A DNA stretch of 64,000 nucleotides from NCBI RefSeq assembly GCF_000943545.1, contig NZ_JTHP01000009.1, forward strand, positions 1 through 64,000, given 5' to 3'. Source of the DNA: Paenibacillus terrae (lineage in GTDB: Bacteria; Bacillota; Bacilli; Paenibacillales; Paenibacillaceae). This document shows, one piece after another, positions 31,087-40,813 of this stretch. A program made the translations under genes and the position numbers. The notes beneath the pieces are model-generated. The model searched no databases. It was not told the DNA's origin and saw only the letters and a program-made list of their open reading frames with translations. The first letter of the stretch is position 1; each line of letters begins with the position of its first letter.

Positions 31087-31130
31087 AGCTGTCCATCAGG
31101 CATAAATCGGCCTGGCGGACAGCTTTTTTT
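31087..31130 (+). terminator. terminator after ctaB
   Basis: AGCTGTCC pairs with GGACAGCT, inner stem CAGGC/GCCTG; seven T follow. Confidence 0.85.
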
Positions 31131-31162
31131 GTGGATGGTTTTCATGACTAGGGTTCTCATAA

Positions 31163-31504
31163 CTATAGAACAGGCGGGTATAAAATATACTCTTCCAGTC
31201 CTGCCTTTTCCAATTGGGCGATCACATATTCATCTGGTGTGCCTTCTACTCCTGCGTATCCTTTGCGGGTATACATATGATGCGCATCTGGAAAAGAGTC
31301 GGCAAGCACACCACGTATTTTTTTGCCTGAGCTGTCATTGTCCATAAATAAGTATATTTCGTCATGCTTGGCCTTCTTGCGGAGGGACTCCAGTTTTACT
31401 GAGTTTAGCGTGCCGAAGGTGCATAAGATATGAACCTCGGGATCAAGTAAACGACGAAGTTTACTACGGTCATTTTTCCCTTCAACGATAACGGTAATCG
31501 TCAT
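31163..31504 (-). CDS. Toprim-domain protein (YusF-like)
   Basis: A 113-aa protein that is essentially one Toprim domain: VEGKND with the catalytic Glu at about residue 8, and FMDNDSSGKK with the DxD at about 53-55. Toprim domains bind Mg2+ and cut or join phosphodiesters (primase, RNase M5, OLD). Size and order resemble B. subtilis YusF; substrate unknown. GGGGGTGAG precedes ATG at 31504. Confidence 0.82.
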   Translation of the reverse strand: MTITVIVEGKNDRSKLRRLLDPEVHILCTFGTLNSVKLESLRKKAKHDEIYLFMDNDSSGKKIRGVLADSFPDAHHMYTRKGYAGVEGTPDEYVIAQLEKAGLEEYILYPPVL

Positions 31505-31670
31505 CTTGCTCACCCCCTGCTTAAAGCCTGTGCTCGAAATTCCCCGGGAAATGAAAGAATATGTGTATAGTGTAGCTCCAAACAGGGTTCTCATGCAAAA
31601 AAGCAACAAAACAGCCTGCCAGAAGTGGCAGGCATGGGTACAAGGGCGGCATGTTAGGGCAATTCAGACA

Positions 31671-31787
31671 TTAAATCCAGCAAGTACGAAGAATAATGAC
31701 GAGCAGGATATAAAGAACGAGAATGGTGCCGGTCGAAGTCCCAAATCCACCACAAGAAACAGGGCTTACAGGATGACAGTGGCTCAC
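31671..31787 (-). CDS. YjcZ-like sporulation miniprotein
   Basis: A 38-aa frame from GTG 31787, eight bases after GGGAGGTG. A short Cys/Gly-containing head (CGGFGTSTG) is followed by one hydrophobic helix TILVLYILLVIILRTCWI. This is the layout of the YjcZ family of spore-associated miniproteins (GG-rich head, then LVLFILLVII). Lies in the gap between the Toprim gene and the MFS transporter, on the same strand. Confidence 0.75.
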   Translation of the reverse strand: MSHCHPVSPVSCGGFGTSTGTILVLYILLVIILRTCWI

Positions 31788-31914
31788 GGAATGCACCTCC
31801 CTTCATACATAAATGTTCAGTCAAACCAGTCTATGTTGATAAGGGATTTAGGTACTGTGCATTCGCCTTTTTGTAAGGTGCTTTGGGCGTTACAGGGGGA
31901 GCATCTCAAACGAT

Positions 31915-33084
31915 CTAGGAATGATATGGCCCTGAAGTAGACAGCGGCGGTGCCGGGAATAACCGTTGAATAGGAATGAACAGCAGGCCGGTCATCAAAA
32001 TCAGAAAAGCGATAAAAAAAGGTGAAAAATGAACGGGGAGCTGGCCAGCCAGCACCGGTCCGGCAAAGGAGCCGAGAGACGTTGCAATGGATTGCATCGC
32101 AAAGGTTTTGCCCAACCGTGCACCTCCAAGCCGTATAAAGAGTGAGGCCAGTGCTGGAAAAGTAATGCCTTTGGCTGTTCCCAGTATAAAGAGTACGATT
32201 CCAATCACGGACTCGGGCAAGGTGGCGAGGGCATAGAAGCACAGGGACATCAGTATGATGCCGCAAATCAGCCGTATCATCGGTGAATACTTGTTTAGAA
32301 AAAGCAGACTGAGTGTACAGAGCGCTCCCAGACTGATAATGGAAAAGAGCAGTCCTGTGGACATCATGGACGCAGTACCGTTATTGCGCAACGGGATTTC
32401 GTAAAATAAAATGCCTTGTGCGCACGCCAAAACAAAAGGCACAAGTAGGTAACGCCAATTGAAGGGTAGAAGCGGTTGTGCCCCGGTTAGTGGAGCGGGT
32501 GCTGTATGTCCGTCAGATCGTTGAGCCTGGAGAGCGGGCGCCGTTTTGGGCAATGTAAAATAAGCCATGAGTCCTGTGATCACGAGAATGATGCCGAGGG
32601 AACGGAATGTCTCGCTAAAGCCAAAGCTGGCTACAATGAACGCGCCTGCCGCTGGAGACAGGACAGAGGCTAGCGTGTGAACTACGCCATGTCCCGACAT
32701 ATATTTGCCCTGCGTAACCGGGTGATCGGATAGCTGGGCGAGCATAGTCATGCAAGCCGGGGACAAAAAAGCCAGCACAAAGCCGCTGATTGCACGAAGA
32801 AAAAGTAGCTCCCACGGGGTATGAATGTATGCCTGAATAATCAGGATGAGCCCTGCAGCTGTCAGACTGAACATAATATATCGGCGGCTGCCGTGTTTAT
32901 CTACCCTTGGCCCCGCCATTAAATTACCAGGCAGATGAGTCAGGGAGTATATGCCCAACATCCAGCCGATAAAGGTGGGCGCTGCGCCCAGAGAGATGGC
33001 GAATGGTGTGAGAATAGGATATTGTGCGTGCAGATCAAAAAAAGCGATGAACAAAAACAGATACAGCCAGAGGGCTGTTTTCAA
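31915..33084 (-). CDS. MFS transporter
   Basis: A 389-aa membrane protein with about 12 segments and a central cytoplasmic loop (about 180-200). The MFS motif A analogue GPRVDKHGSRR is in the 2-3 loop, followed by FLRAISGFVLAFLSPA. Start is TTG at 33084 after GGGGGT. The family (YfkF/multidrug-type) does not reveal a substrate. Confidence 0.82.
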   Translation of the reverse strand: MKTALWLYLFLFIAFFDLHAQYPILTPFAISLGAAPTFIGWMLGIYSLTHLPGNLMAGPRVDKHGSRRYIMFSLTAAGLILIIQAYIHTPWELLFLRAISGFVLAFLSPACMTMLAQLSDHPVTQGKYMSGHGVVHTLASVLSPAAGAFIVASFGFSETFRSLGIILVITGLMAYFTLPKTAPALQAQRSDGHTAPAPLTGAQPLLPFNWRYLLVPFVLACAQGILFYEIPLRNNGTASMMSTGLLFSIISLGALCTLSLLFLNKYSPMIRLICGIILMSLCFYALATLPESVIGIVLFILGTAKGITFPALASLFIRLGGARLGKTFAMQSIATSLGSFAGPVLAGQLPVHFSPFFIAFLILMTGLLFIPIQRLFPAPPLSTSGPYHS

Positions 33085-33297
33085 GTGGATGACCCCCTTT
33101 CCCTAGATAGACTTTCTATGCTGCTATGTGGCATGAGCTCATTCTAAGTTGTACGCTGGAGTGGACGGACATAGACCCTTTTTGTGCGGACAAGGGGCGG
33201 AAAAGAGCTAAGCTGACAGGGCGTTATGTAATCATGTATAATTACAGAGACGATTTTACAATTCGAAAGATGCAGTTGAAAACGGGAGTGTAGTGAA

Positions 33298-33783
33298 ATG
33301 GATAAGAGTGTCTGGACAGAGTTTTTAAAACATAATTGGCAGATCGTTCAGGATAACTGGCTATATATATTAATTGGGCTTGTCCTATTGCTTGTCATAT
33401 TGAAGATTGTGAGAACCCTTGTTAAATGGCTGCTTGTCATTGTGGTGGTTGTGGGCTTGCTAATTTACAGCGGTATTTCCTTTGATCAGGTGGGCAAGGT
33501 AGTTACCCAGGCGAAGGATGATGCGATTAACAAGTTTCAGAGCGAGGCCTTGAGTATGATGATCAAGGAAGGACGGGATGCGAAATACACCTCTAACGGA
33601 GACGGTACGTTCTCGGTAACCAGCTCCAACCTGGAGGTAAAAGGCCCGTTCGATGGCGATAAGGTCAAGGTATGGTTTCAAGGCATGCCGCTGGGCGAGT
33701 GGAGCATGAGCGACACCGTCAAGAAATATATCGAAAGTGCGAAAGGCTCGACTGTAACACAACAGTCGCCGCAGTCGCCGTAA
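33298..33783 (+). CDS. membrane protein of unknown function, 161 aa
   Basis: Two adjacent hydrophobic segments (about 22-38 and 43-61) anchor the N-terminus; the rest (62-161) is hydrophilic, with an amphipathic VGKVVTQAKDDAINKFQSEA helix and a beta-like domain. Promoter CTGACA-18-TATAAT at 33213-33242. It starts a co-directional run with the transglutaminase-like gene and two PBPs; a role in the cell envelope is inferred. Confidence 0.75.
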   Translation: MDKSVWTEFLKHNWQIVQDNWLYILIGLVLLLVILKIVRTLVKWLLVIVVVVGLLIYSGISFDQVGKVVTQAKDDAINKFQSEALSMMIKEGRDAKYTSNGDGTFSVTSSNLEVKGPFDGDKVKVWFQGMPLGEWSMSDTVKKYIESAKGSTVTQQSPQSP

Positions 33784-33799
33784 AGACAGGGGGAGCATG

Positions 33800-34951
33800 A
33801 TGAAACCATCCTGGCTGGAGCCTGTCCTTCATTGGAATGGCGTGACGGTGTTGTTGATCGCTATCGTTCTTTTGTCGTTAATACAGGGCTGGCGGCGGGG
33901 AGCTTCCAGATCTGTAGGTGCACTATTCGGTCTCATTGTGGATGGCATACTGACTGTTGCCGGAATTCTGTGCTCATTAGGGTTGGCTATGTGGCTTTCA
34001 CCAAAGGTGCAGCAATGGCTGGCCGCTTATATGGAGCATTTGCCGCAACGGGGACTGAGCGGAATTGAGCAATTTTATTATACGCTTGTAGCAGGGCTTG
34101 AAGGCTTTCCGCTGTTGCGTTTTGCCGTCTTGTTCATGCTCAGCTATGCTGTTGCGCAATTTGTGCTGCGTGCGATTTATGTGATGGTAGTGGGTGGCAG
34201 ATCGGATTCCTCTCTGCGTGAGCAGGAAAAGAAATCGGGCTTTTTCAGCAGGCTGGCGGGGGCCGGGATTGGTACCCTTATCGGTGGAGCACGCGCTGTG
34301 ATGGTCATAGCGTTACTATTTATAGGTGTAAGTTTATACCCGGACAGCGGGTTTAGCAGCTATGTCCAAGCTTCACCGATTTATAAACAAGGAGCGCAAT
34401 CGGTCATTGAACCTTTATCCGGTACGCTGATTAAGGATAAGCTGCCCGTATTTACGCAGGCCGTCACCAAGGAATTGAACGGCATTTTGCAGCGTAAATA
34501 TGAAATGATTGACCGGGATATTCCGAACGATATTGAGCAGGCCGCGACCAAGATTACAGAGGGGGTAAGCGGCGATGAGCAAAAAGCCAGAGCGTTGTAT
34601 CAGTGGGTAGGCACGCGTATTAGCTATGATTACGGCAAAGTAGAGGCCTATGAGCAGCGTGGTGACTGGCATGAGCAGACCCCGAGAGATACATTTGATA
34701 CACGCAAGGGTGTCTGTATTGACTATGCCCGTCTGTATGCGGTGATGGCTCGCTCTCAAGGGCTTCAGGTGAAGGTGGTAACCGGGCTTGGCTACAACGG
34801 ACAGGGAGGCTACGGTTCACATGCCTGGAATGAAGTGTACTTGAGTGGGCAGCATCAGTGGGTACCGTTAGACCCGACCTGGGCACAGAGTGGAGACTGG
34901 TTTAATCCGCCTGGTTTTGCCCAAACACATATCAAGGATAAAGTGATTTAA
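33800..34951 (+). CDS. membrane-anchored transglutaminase-like protein
   Basis: A 383-aa protein with four or more hydrophobic segments in the first 180 residues, resembling CvpA-type membrane parts, then an extracytoplasmic transglutaminase-like domain (about 230-383). The catalytic triad is visible: C306 in GVCIDYARLYAV, His in SHAWNEVY and Asp in PLDPTW. ATG 33800 is better spaced from GGGGGAG than ATG 33797. Close downstream PBPs suggest a wall-linked cysteine peptidase or transferase. Confidence 0.83.
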   Translation: MKPSWLEPVLHWNGVTVLLIAIVLLSLIQGWRRGASRSVGALFGLIVDGILTVAGILCSLGLAMWLSPKVQQWLAAYMEHLPQRGLSGIEQFYYTLVAGLEGFPLLRFAVLFMLSYAVAQFVLRAIYVMVVGGRSDSSLREQEKKSGFFSRLAGAGIGTLIGGARAVMVIALLFIGVSLYPDSGFSSYVQASPIYKQGAQSVIEPLSGTLIKDKLPVFTQAVTKELNGILQRKYEMIDRDIPNDIEQAATKITEGVSGDEQKARALYQWVGTRISYDYGKVEAYEQRGDWHEQTPRDTFDTRKGVCIDYARLYAVMARSQGLQVKVVTGLGYNGQGGYGSHAWNEVYLSGQHQWVPLDPTWAQSGDWFNPPGFAQTHIKDKVI

Positions 34952-34971
34952 AAAGGAGTGGAAAAGGGCAC

Positions 34972-37056
34972 ATGAGAAAGATGGACAACGAGCAAGGAAA
35001 AGACAACGAGACGTCCGACCGAAAAAGATTCAGCTTCCGGATCAATCTGTTCTTTTTCAGCTCGTTCATTATATTTACGGTCATTATCGTAAGACTGGCG
35101 ATACTTCAATTTGTGGAAGGCCCTCAGCTTAAGCAGCAGGAGGCCAGTAATGTTACCAAAAATGTACCGCTTACGCCGATTCGCGGAACGATTTACGATT
35201 CAACCGGGCAAAACAGGCTGGCATATTCTACACCTGTACAATCGCTGTATATTACGCTTTCCAAGAACTACAGTGATAGTATGGAAAAATTGCGTGATAA
35301 TGATAAAAAGCTGTTGCCTGAGCTGGAGAAAATGACGCAAAAGCTGGCGAATCGATTTGCCGAATATGGCGATAAAAACGAGCCGAAAATGACGGCAGCG
35401 CAAATTATGGACGCTATGGACCGGAACTATCAACGGTTTAGCGGTTTTACGCCCCGCCTGATTAAAACCAATCTTAATAAAGATGAAGTTGCCTATTTCA
35501 TGCAGCATAAGAGTGAGTTTCCAGGGGTAGATGTTGTGGAGGAAACCGTACGACATTATGATCCTGATACGGTGGCTGTCCAAACAGTGGGTTACATTAA
35601 AAGCTACAAAAGTGCGCGTGAAAACCTGGATAAATATAAAGACATTCAAAAATCCATGTCAGCGGAAAATGATCCGGGACTCATCTATATGGATAACGAA
35701 TCTGTTGGCTTTGATGGATTGGAATTTCAATATCAGGAGCAGTTACGAGGGAAAAATGGCTACAAAACGGTCCCGATTGATCCGCGTAATATGCCGGAGG
35801 GTGTAGATTCCGTTACTCCTCCGCAAAAGGGAAACAACATTTATTCCACCATTAACAAAGAGATTCAGGTTAAAACAGAAAACGCCATTATGGATCAATT
35901 AAGATGGTTGCATTCCCATGCTGTATCTGGCAAGACTCATCCTTATGCCAAGACAGGCTTTGCTGTAGCCATGGAAGTGGATACAGGGAATGTAGTGGCG
36001 ATGGCCAGTATGCCGGATTATGATGCGAACTATTGGCAAACTGGAAATATATCATCAGATAACTACAAGAAAATTCAAAATGTATATTTGAATGGTACTA
36101 TTCGCTCCTTCGGCTCCGGTCAATCGGGTCAACATCCAGAGTCGGTTGTACTGCTCGGTTCCACTATTAAACCGCTATCTGTGTTGGTGGGCTTAGAGGA
36201 AGGTCTATTCAGTACATCGTCCTATTATCAGGATACGGGTGCTGCTTATTTTGGACGTAACAATTCGTCTCGGGTACGTAACTCTTCGGGTCATGTGTAT
36301 GGCGGACTGGACCCGGCATCTGCCATTCGACATTCTTCGAATGCATTCATGGTCGACATGGTAGGCAAAAGACTGTACAACAAATACATTAATAATGCCA
36401 AGGAAGATCAAGGTGTGAATGTATGGGACCGTTATATGAAGGAGTTTGGACTAGGTGTGTCTACGGGGGTAGATTTGCCAACTGAATGGGCAGGACGAAG
36501 AGAGTATGCGCATAATGATAAGGAGTCGTCACTGTCCAAGTTGGCGTATGCTTCTTTTGGTCAACAGGGTAAATATACAACGCTCCAGCTTGCACAATAT
36601 ACGACAGTGCTGGCGACCAAGGGCAAACGGATGGAGCCTCATTTGGTTAGCCAAATTAAAGATACTAACGGCAATGTAGTTCAAACGATTAAACCGAAGG
36701 TGCTGAATGAAGTGAAATTCCCGGATGCTTACTGGAATGAAGTCATACGCGGGATGGCTACAGATGTCAGCGCATTTAAGGGTTTCCCGTATGACTTTGC
36801 CCGCAAAACGGGTACATCTCAGCAAAGCGTAGGCGGAACACTGAAGGATAACGGGGTATTTATTGCATTTGCACCACGAAAGAATCCGAAGCTGGCCGTA
36901 GCGGTCATTATTCCCGAAGGAGGTTTTGGCGCGACGAGCGCTGGACCTGTGGCACGCAAAATCTTTGACGCCTATGATGAGGTGTATGGTTTGGACGGAG
37001 TGCCTAAGAAAAAGGATGCTACAGCATCCGATCCCAATGCAGTTAAACAGCCATAA
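34972..37056 (+). CDS. class B penicillin-binding protein (first of tandem pair)
   Basis: A 694-aa monofunctional transpeptidase. One transmembrane segment (about 25-48) is followed by the PBP dimerisation domain (PIRGTIYDSTG) and the transpeptidase domain with S397-T-I-K400, S455-S-N457 and K612-T-G. It cross-links peptidoglycan; PBP2A/PbpH-like. A 20-base gap links it to the transglutaminase gene. No PASTA domains. Confidence 0.92.
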   Translation: MRKMDNEQGKDNETSDRKRFSFRINLFFFSSFIIFTVIIVRLAILQFVEGPQLKQQEASNVTKNVPLTPIRGTIYDSTGQNRLAYSTPVQSLYITLSKNYSDSMEKLRDNDKKLLPELEKMTQKLANRFAEYGDKNEPKMTAAQIMDAMDRNYQRFSGFTPRLIKTNLNKDEVAYFMQHKSEFPGVDVVEETVRHYDPDTVAVQTVGYIKSYKSARENLDKYKDIQKSMSAENDPGLIYMDNESVGFDGLEFQYQEQLRGKNGYKTVPIDPRNMPEGVDSVTPPQKGNNIYSTINKEIQVKTENAIMDQLRWLHSHAVSGKTHPYAKTGFAVAMEVDTGNVVAMASMPDYDANYWQTGNISSDNYKKIQNVYLNGTIRSFGSGQSGQHPESVVLLGSTIKPLSVLVGLEEGLFSTSSYYQDTGAAYFGRNNSSRVRNSSGHVYGGLDPASAIRHSSNAFMVDMVGKRLYNKYINNAKEDQGVNVWDRYMKEFGLGVSTGVDLPTEWAGRREYAHNDKESSLSKLAYASFGQQGKYTTLQLAQYTTVLATKGKRMEPHLVSQIKDTNGNVVQTIKPKVLNEVKFPDAYWNEVIRGMATDVSAFKGFPYDFARKTGTSQQSVGGTLKDNGVFIAFAPRKNPKLAVAVIIPEGGFGATSAGPVARKIFDAYDEVYGLDGVPKKKDATASDPNAVKQP

Positions 37057-37237
37057 TAAAGTACTACGTAACAATTCATTAAAGCTTCTCTCGGCCATTG
37101 TGCTAAGAGGAGTTTTTTTTATGATCTTTATCCGTTTTCTTACAAAATTGTAACCACCAAATTCATCGTTATTTACCACTATTATGGTAGGATCAGGGAT
37201 ATGATAACCCCGGTGAAAGGAGTAATGACCTGCTAAT

Positions 37238-39316
37238 ATGGACAGAGGAAGTTTGGATAAGAAGTTTTCATTCAAAAAGAAAAGCCATGAAGAAAATGAA
37301 GAGACACAAAAAAAGCGGACGGTTTATCGGACCAATCTTCTTTTTTTTAGTGTTTTTGTGTTATTTGCCATTATCATTACCAGACTGGCGGTTTTACAGT
37401 TTGTGCAATCGGCAGAGCTGAAGGAGCAGCAGCAATCCGTAAATACGAAAAATGTCCCGTTAGCCCCGAGACGCGGCACGATTTATGACTCTACGGGTCT
37501 CGTCAAGCTGGCGTATTCAACTCCGGTACAGTCGCTGTATGTGACCTTACCCAAGGATTATAGCAAACGAGCAGAAAAAGACCGTAAGCCGGGAAAAAAG
37601 CTGCTTCCTGAGTTTAATGCTTTTGTTGAAAAGCTTGCTGTCAAGCTGAATGAGTTAGGAAGTACAGAGGGCGAGCAGCTTGATGTAGAGAAAATTAAGG
37701 AACGGCTGGACAAGGACTACACTCAATACAGGGGCTTTACTCCGCGCCTGGTCAAATCTGACTTGAATCGGGAGGAAATTGCCTATTTTCTGGAGCATCG
37801 GCAGGAGTTTCCCGGAGTAGAAGTTGTGGAGGAGAGTGTGCGCCATTATGACCCGGATCGGGTGGCGGTGCAAACGATTGGATATATGTACAAGTTCAAA
37901 GGAGCGCGTACCAATCGGCCAAAATACAAGGAGATATATCAAGCCAATTCGGAGGTCCTAAGACCCGAACAGGTTTACTCGGAAAGTGAGACCGTCGGAT
38001 ATGATGGCTTGGAGCTTCAGTATCAGGATGAGCTGAGAGGAAAAAACGGCTATAAAACGATAGAGGTAAATCCGCGTAGCATGCCAGAAGGCATTGAATC
38101 CATTACTCCTCCGAAAAAAGGATACCATCTGTATTCCACCATTAACAAGGAAATTCAGCAAAAAACGGAACAAGCGATTGTTGATCAGCTTCGTTGGCTT
38201 CATACTCATCCGGTATCGGGTAAGCTCCACGGCGATGCCACTACCGGCTTCGCTGTAGCGATGGAGGTCGAGACAGGAAATGTCGTAGCGATGGCCAGTA
38301 TGCCGGACTATGACTCCAATGTATGGAAAACGGGAAGTACATCGCCTTCGGTATATGACGAAATTCAGCATAAAATGGGGAACGGAACGATTAAATCCGT
38401 ACCTAGTGGAAAAGCGGGTCCGCATCCAGAATCCTCGGTGCTGCTGGGTTCAACCATTAAACCCCTAACCGTGCTGATCGGGTTGAAGGAAAACTTATTT
38501 TCTCCCGGACAAACTTATCTGGATACGGGTAGCGCATACTATGGTAAAAATCGATCAAGCCGGGTCGGTAATTCGAGTGGACACGTGTATGGTCCTCTGA
38601 CACCTAGCAAGGCAATTGAGTTCTCGTCGAATACTTTCATGGTGGATATGATCGGCAAGCCGCTGTATGACAAATACGGAAGTAATGCAGGGATGCATCA
38701 GGGAATTGATGTATGGGACAAGTATATGAAGGAATTTGGATTAGGCGTCCCGACTGAAGTCGATCTGCCGGGCGAGTGGGCAGGCAGACTTGAGTATACG
38801 AGCAAGCATGAAAGTGCGCTGACACGCTTGGTACAGGCATCCTTTGGTCAACAGGGGAAATATACGGCGATGCAGCTTGCCCAGTATACAACTGTACTGG
38901 CAACAAAGGGCAAGCGTATGCAGCCGCATTTGGTCGGTAAAATTGTGGATGATCAGGGCAACCTCGTGCGTGACTTCAAGCCCAAGGTGCTAAATGAGGT
39001 CGCTTTTTCAGATACGTACTGGAATACGGTGATTCGCGGTATGGCTACGGATGTTAAAGCATTTAACGGGTTTCCATATGATTATGCCCGTAAAACGGGG
39101 ACTTCCCAGCAGGTGGTGGGACGTGCTGTTAAAGATAACGGGGTGTTCATTGCTTTTGCTCCGCGTCAAAATCCGAAGCTGGCCGTAGCGGTCATTATTC
39201 CTGAAGGGGGCTTTGGCGCGACGAGCGCCGGGCCTGTGGCACGTAAAATATTTGAAGCTTATGACGAGGTTTACGGATTGGATGGTACACCAAAAAAGCC
39301 GCAGGCAGCGAAATGA
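37238..39316 (+). CDS. class B penicillin-binding protein (second of tandem pair)
   Basis: A 692-aa paralogue of the previous gene with the same domain order; motifs are S405-TIK, SSN and K619-TG. C-terminal 150 codons are close to identical with the first copy, even at DNA level in places. A three-codon frame ATG-ACC-TGC-TAA (37225-37236), placed directly after AAAGGAG, ends one base before ATG 37238, so translation may begin by re-initiation. A divergent spacer of 181 bp with its own weak promoter signals separates the pair. Confidence 0.9.
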   Translation: MDRGSLDKKFSFKKKSHEENEETQKKRTVYRTNLLFFSVFVLFAIIITRLAVLQFVQSAELKEQQQSVNTKNVPLAPRRGTIYDSTGLVKLAYSTPVQSLYVTLPKDYSKRAEKDRKPGKKLLPEFNAFVEKLAVKLNELGSTEGEQLDVEKIKERLDKDYTQYRGFTPRLVKSDLNREEIAYFLEHRQEFPGVEVVEESVRHYDPDRVAVQTIGYMYKFKGARTNRPKYKEIYQANSEVLRPEQVYSESETVGYDGLELQYQDELRGKNGYKTIEVNPRSMPEGIESITPPKKGYHLYSTINKEIQQKTEQAIVDQLRWLHTHPVSGKLHGDATTGFAVAMEVETGNVVAMASMPDYDSNVWKTGSTSPSVYDEIQHKMGNGTIKSVPSGKAGPHPESSVLLGSTIKPLTVLIGLKENLFSPGQTYLDTGSAYYGKNRSSRVGNSSGHVYGPLTPSKAIEFSSNTFMVDMIGKPLYDKYGSNAGMHQGIDVWDKYMKEFGLGVPTEVDLPGEWAGRLEYTSKHESALTRLVQASFGQQGKYTAMQLAQYTTVLATKGKRMQPHLVGKIVDDQGNLVRDFKPKVLNEVAFSDTYWNTVIRGMATDVKAFNGFPYDYARKTGTSQQVVGRAVKDNGVFIAFAPRQNPKLAVAVIIPEGGFGATSAGPVARKIFEAYDEVYGLDGTPKKPQAAK

Positions 39317-39398
39317 GGACTTGAATTCTTTTGTGGGCTTCTCTTTTTCATGGTAAAATGTCGTTGGACATAAGGGACATACAGGAGGAAGAGAACCC

Positions 39399-40148
39399 AT
39401 GGGAGAAAACCAATATAAATACAAGCTGCTTGCGCTCGACATGGATGGAACTTTATTGAACGACAATCATGAAATTACGCTGGAAACGATCAACTGGATT
39501 AATAAGGCGATTCAAGAGGGGATTCACGTGTGCTTGTCTACCGGACGGGCGGCGATGCATGCCTTGCCTTACGGGCAACAGCTCGGCCTGGATACGCCTA
39601 TGGTAACGGTAAACGGCAGCGAGGTATGGAAATCCCCGCATGAACTGTGGCGCCGTTATTTGCTTGATAAGGAGCTAGTTCGGGAAATGCACCAGATTGC
39701 TGTAGAAACCGGGTCCTGGTTCTGGGCATACTCCACTGATGAATTATTTAACAGAGATCGTTGGCCGGATACGTTGGATACACAGGAATGGCTAAAATTC
39801 GGTTTTAATACGGAAAATGACGAAATTCGTCATCAAATTTTGCTCAAGCTTCAGGACATGGGTGGACTTGAAATTTCCAATTCATCCATGACGAACTTGG
39901 AAATCAATCCGGCTGGTATATCGAAGGCCAGTGGGATTGCTGAAGTATGCGATTTGCTTGGAATTACAATGGAACAGGTAGTTGCAGTGGGTGATAGTTT
40001 GAATGATTTGGCTGTGATTCAAGCGGTTGGACTGGGTGTTGCGATGGGTAATGCACAGGATACGGTAAAAGAAGCGGCTGATCTGGTCGTAGCTTCGAAC
40101 AATGAAGATGGCATCGTTGAAGTTATCCGCGATTATGTACTTGTCTAA
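39399..40148 (+). CDS. Cof-type HAD-IIB phosphatase
   Basis: A 249-aa sugar-phosphate or nucleotide phosphatase. Motif I DMDGTLL (D14, D16), motif II STGR and motif III GDSLNDLAVI are present, with the IIB cap between II and III. The late IEINPAGISKASG segment is typical of Cof proteins. AGGAGG precedes the ATG. Substrate unknown. Confidence 0.93.
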   Translation: MGENQYKYKLLALDMDGTLLNDNHEITLETINWINKAIQEGIHVCLSTGRAAMHALPYGQQLGLDTPMVTVNGSEVWKSPHELWRRYLLDKELVREMHQIAVETGSWFWAYSTDELFNRDRWPDTLDTQEWLKFGFNTENDEIRHQILLKLQDMGGLEISNSSMTNLEINPAGISKASGIAEVCDLLGITMEQVVAVGDSLNDLAVIQAVGLGVAMGNAQDTVKEAADLVVASNNEDGIVEVIRDYVLV

Positions 40149-40202
40149 GAGAACGAATGATGAAGCATATAGGATAATAATTGGACGAGAAGGAGGGAGC
40201 CA

Positions 40203-40682
40203 ATGGACGTTGTAGGCTGGATTATTATTGTGGCGCTGTTCATTGTTGGCATGGCCGGGGCGGTATATCCCGTATTGCCAGGGGCGCTCGCCATCTATTT
40301 TGCATTTTTTGTGTACGGCTGGTTTTTCTCGTTCGCTGCTTATAACGCATGGTTTTGGATCATACAGACGCTTATCGTCGTTGCACTATTTGTTGCAGAT
40401 TATGCCGTCACTGCGTGGGGAGTGAAACGATTTGGCGGCTCGCGTCTGTCCACGATCCTTAGTACCATTGGGATTATTATCGGCCCTTTTGTTATTCCGG
40501 TGTTTGGTCTGATTTTAGGGCCGTTTATTGGCGCTGTGCTGGGTGAACTAATTAGCAAGGCCCCGCTGGATCGAGCGATTAAAGTGGGCTTTGGTTCTGT
40601 ATTAGGGCTGTTTACCAGCACCGTGATGAAAGTAATTTTACAGCTTGTCATGATTCTTGTATTCTTGATTTGGGTGTTCTAG
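40203..40682 (+). CDS. DUF456 membrane protein
   Basis: A 159-aa integral membrane protein with two DUF456 halves (GMAGAVYPVLPGALAIY and the GPFVIPVFGLILGPFIGAVLGE region) and four to five helices. AAGGAGG lies before ATG 40203. Function unknown. Confidence 0.88.
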   Translation: MDVVGWIIIVALFIVGMAGAVYPVLPGALAIYFAFFVYGWFFSFAAYNAWFWIIQTLIVVALFVADYAVTAWGVKRFGGSRLSTILSTIGIIIGPFVIPVFGLILGPFIGAVLGELISKAPLDRAIKVGFGSVLGLFTSTVMKVILQLVMILVFLIWVF

Positions 40683-40813
40683 TTTAACATCCTATGCTTG
40701 TGATTTGCAGAGACAGAATCGACATGCGGCTCCGCACCGGTGATGGCTCAGGCCATGACTGCTTTGCGGAGCTTTTGCATGCGTGTCAACAGCAAGAAAG
40801 AAGGGAACGCATT

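Noticed and set aside
31506..31940. 144-codon plus-strand frame
   Set aside because: Overlaps the YjcZ-like gene and the MFS gene end; composition not protein-like.
36529..37275. 248-codon minus-strand frame over the first PBP end
   Set aside because: Antisense to the transpeptidase domain; no ribosome site.
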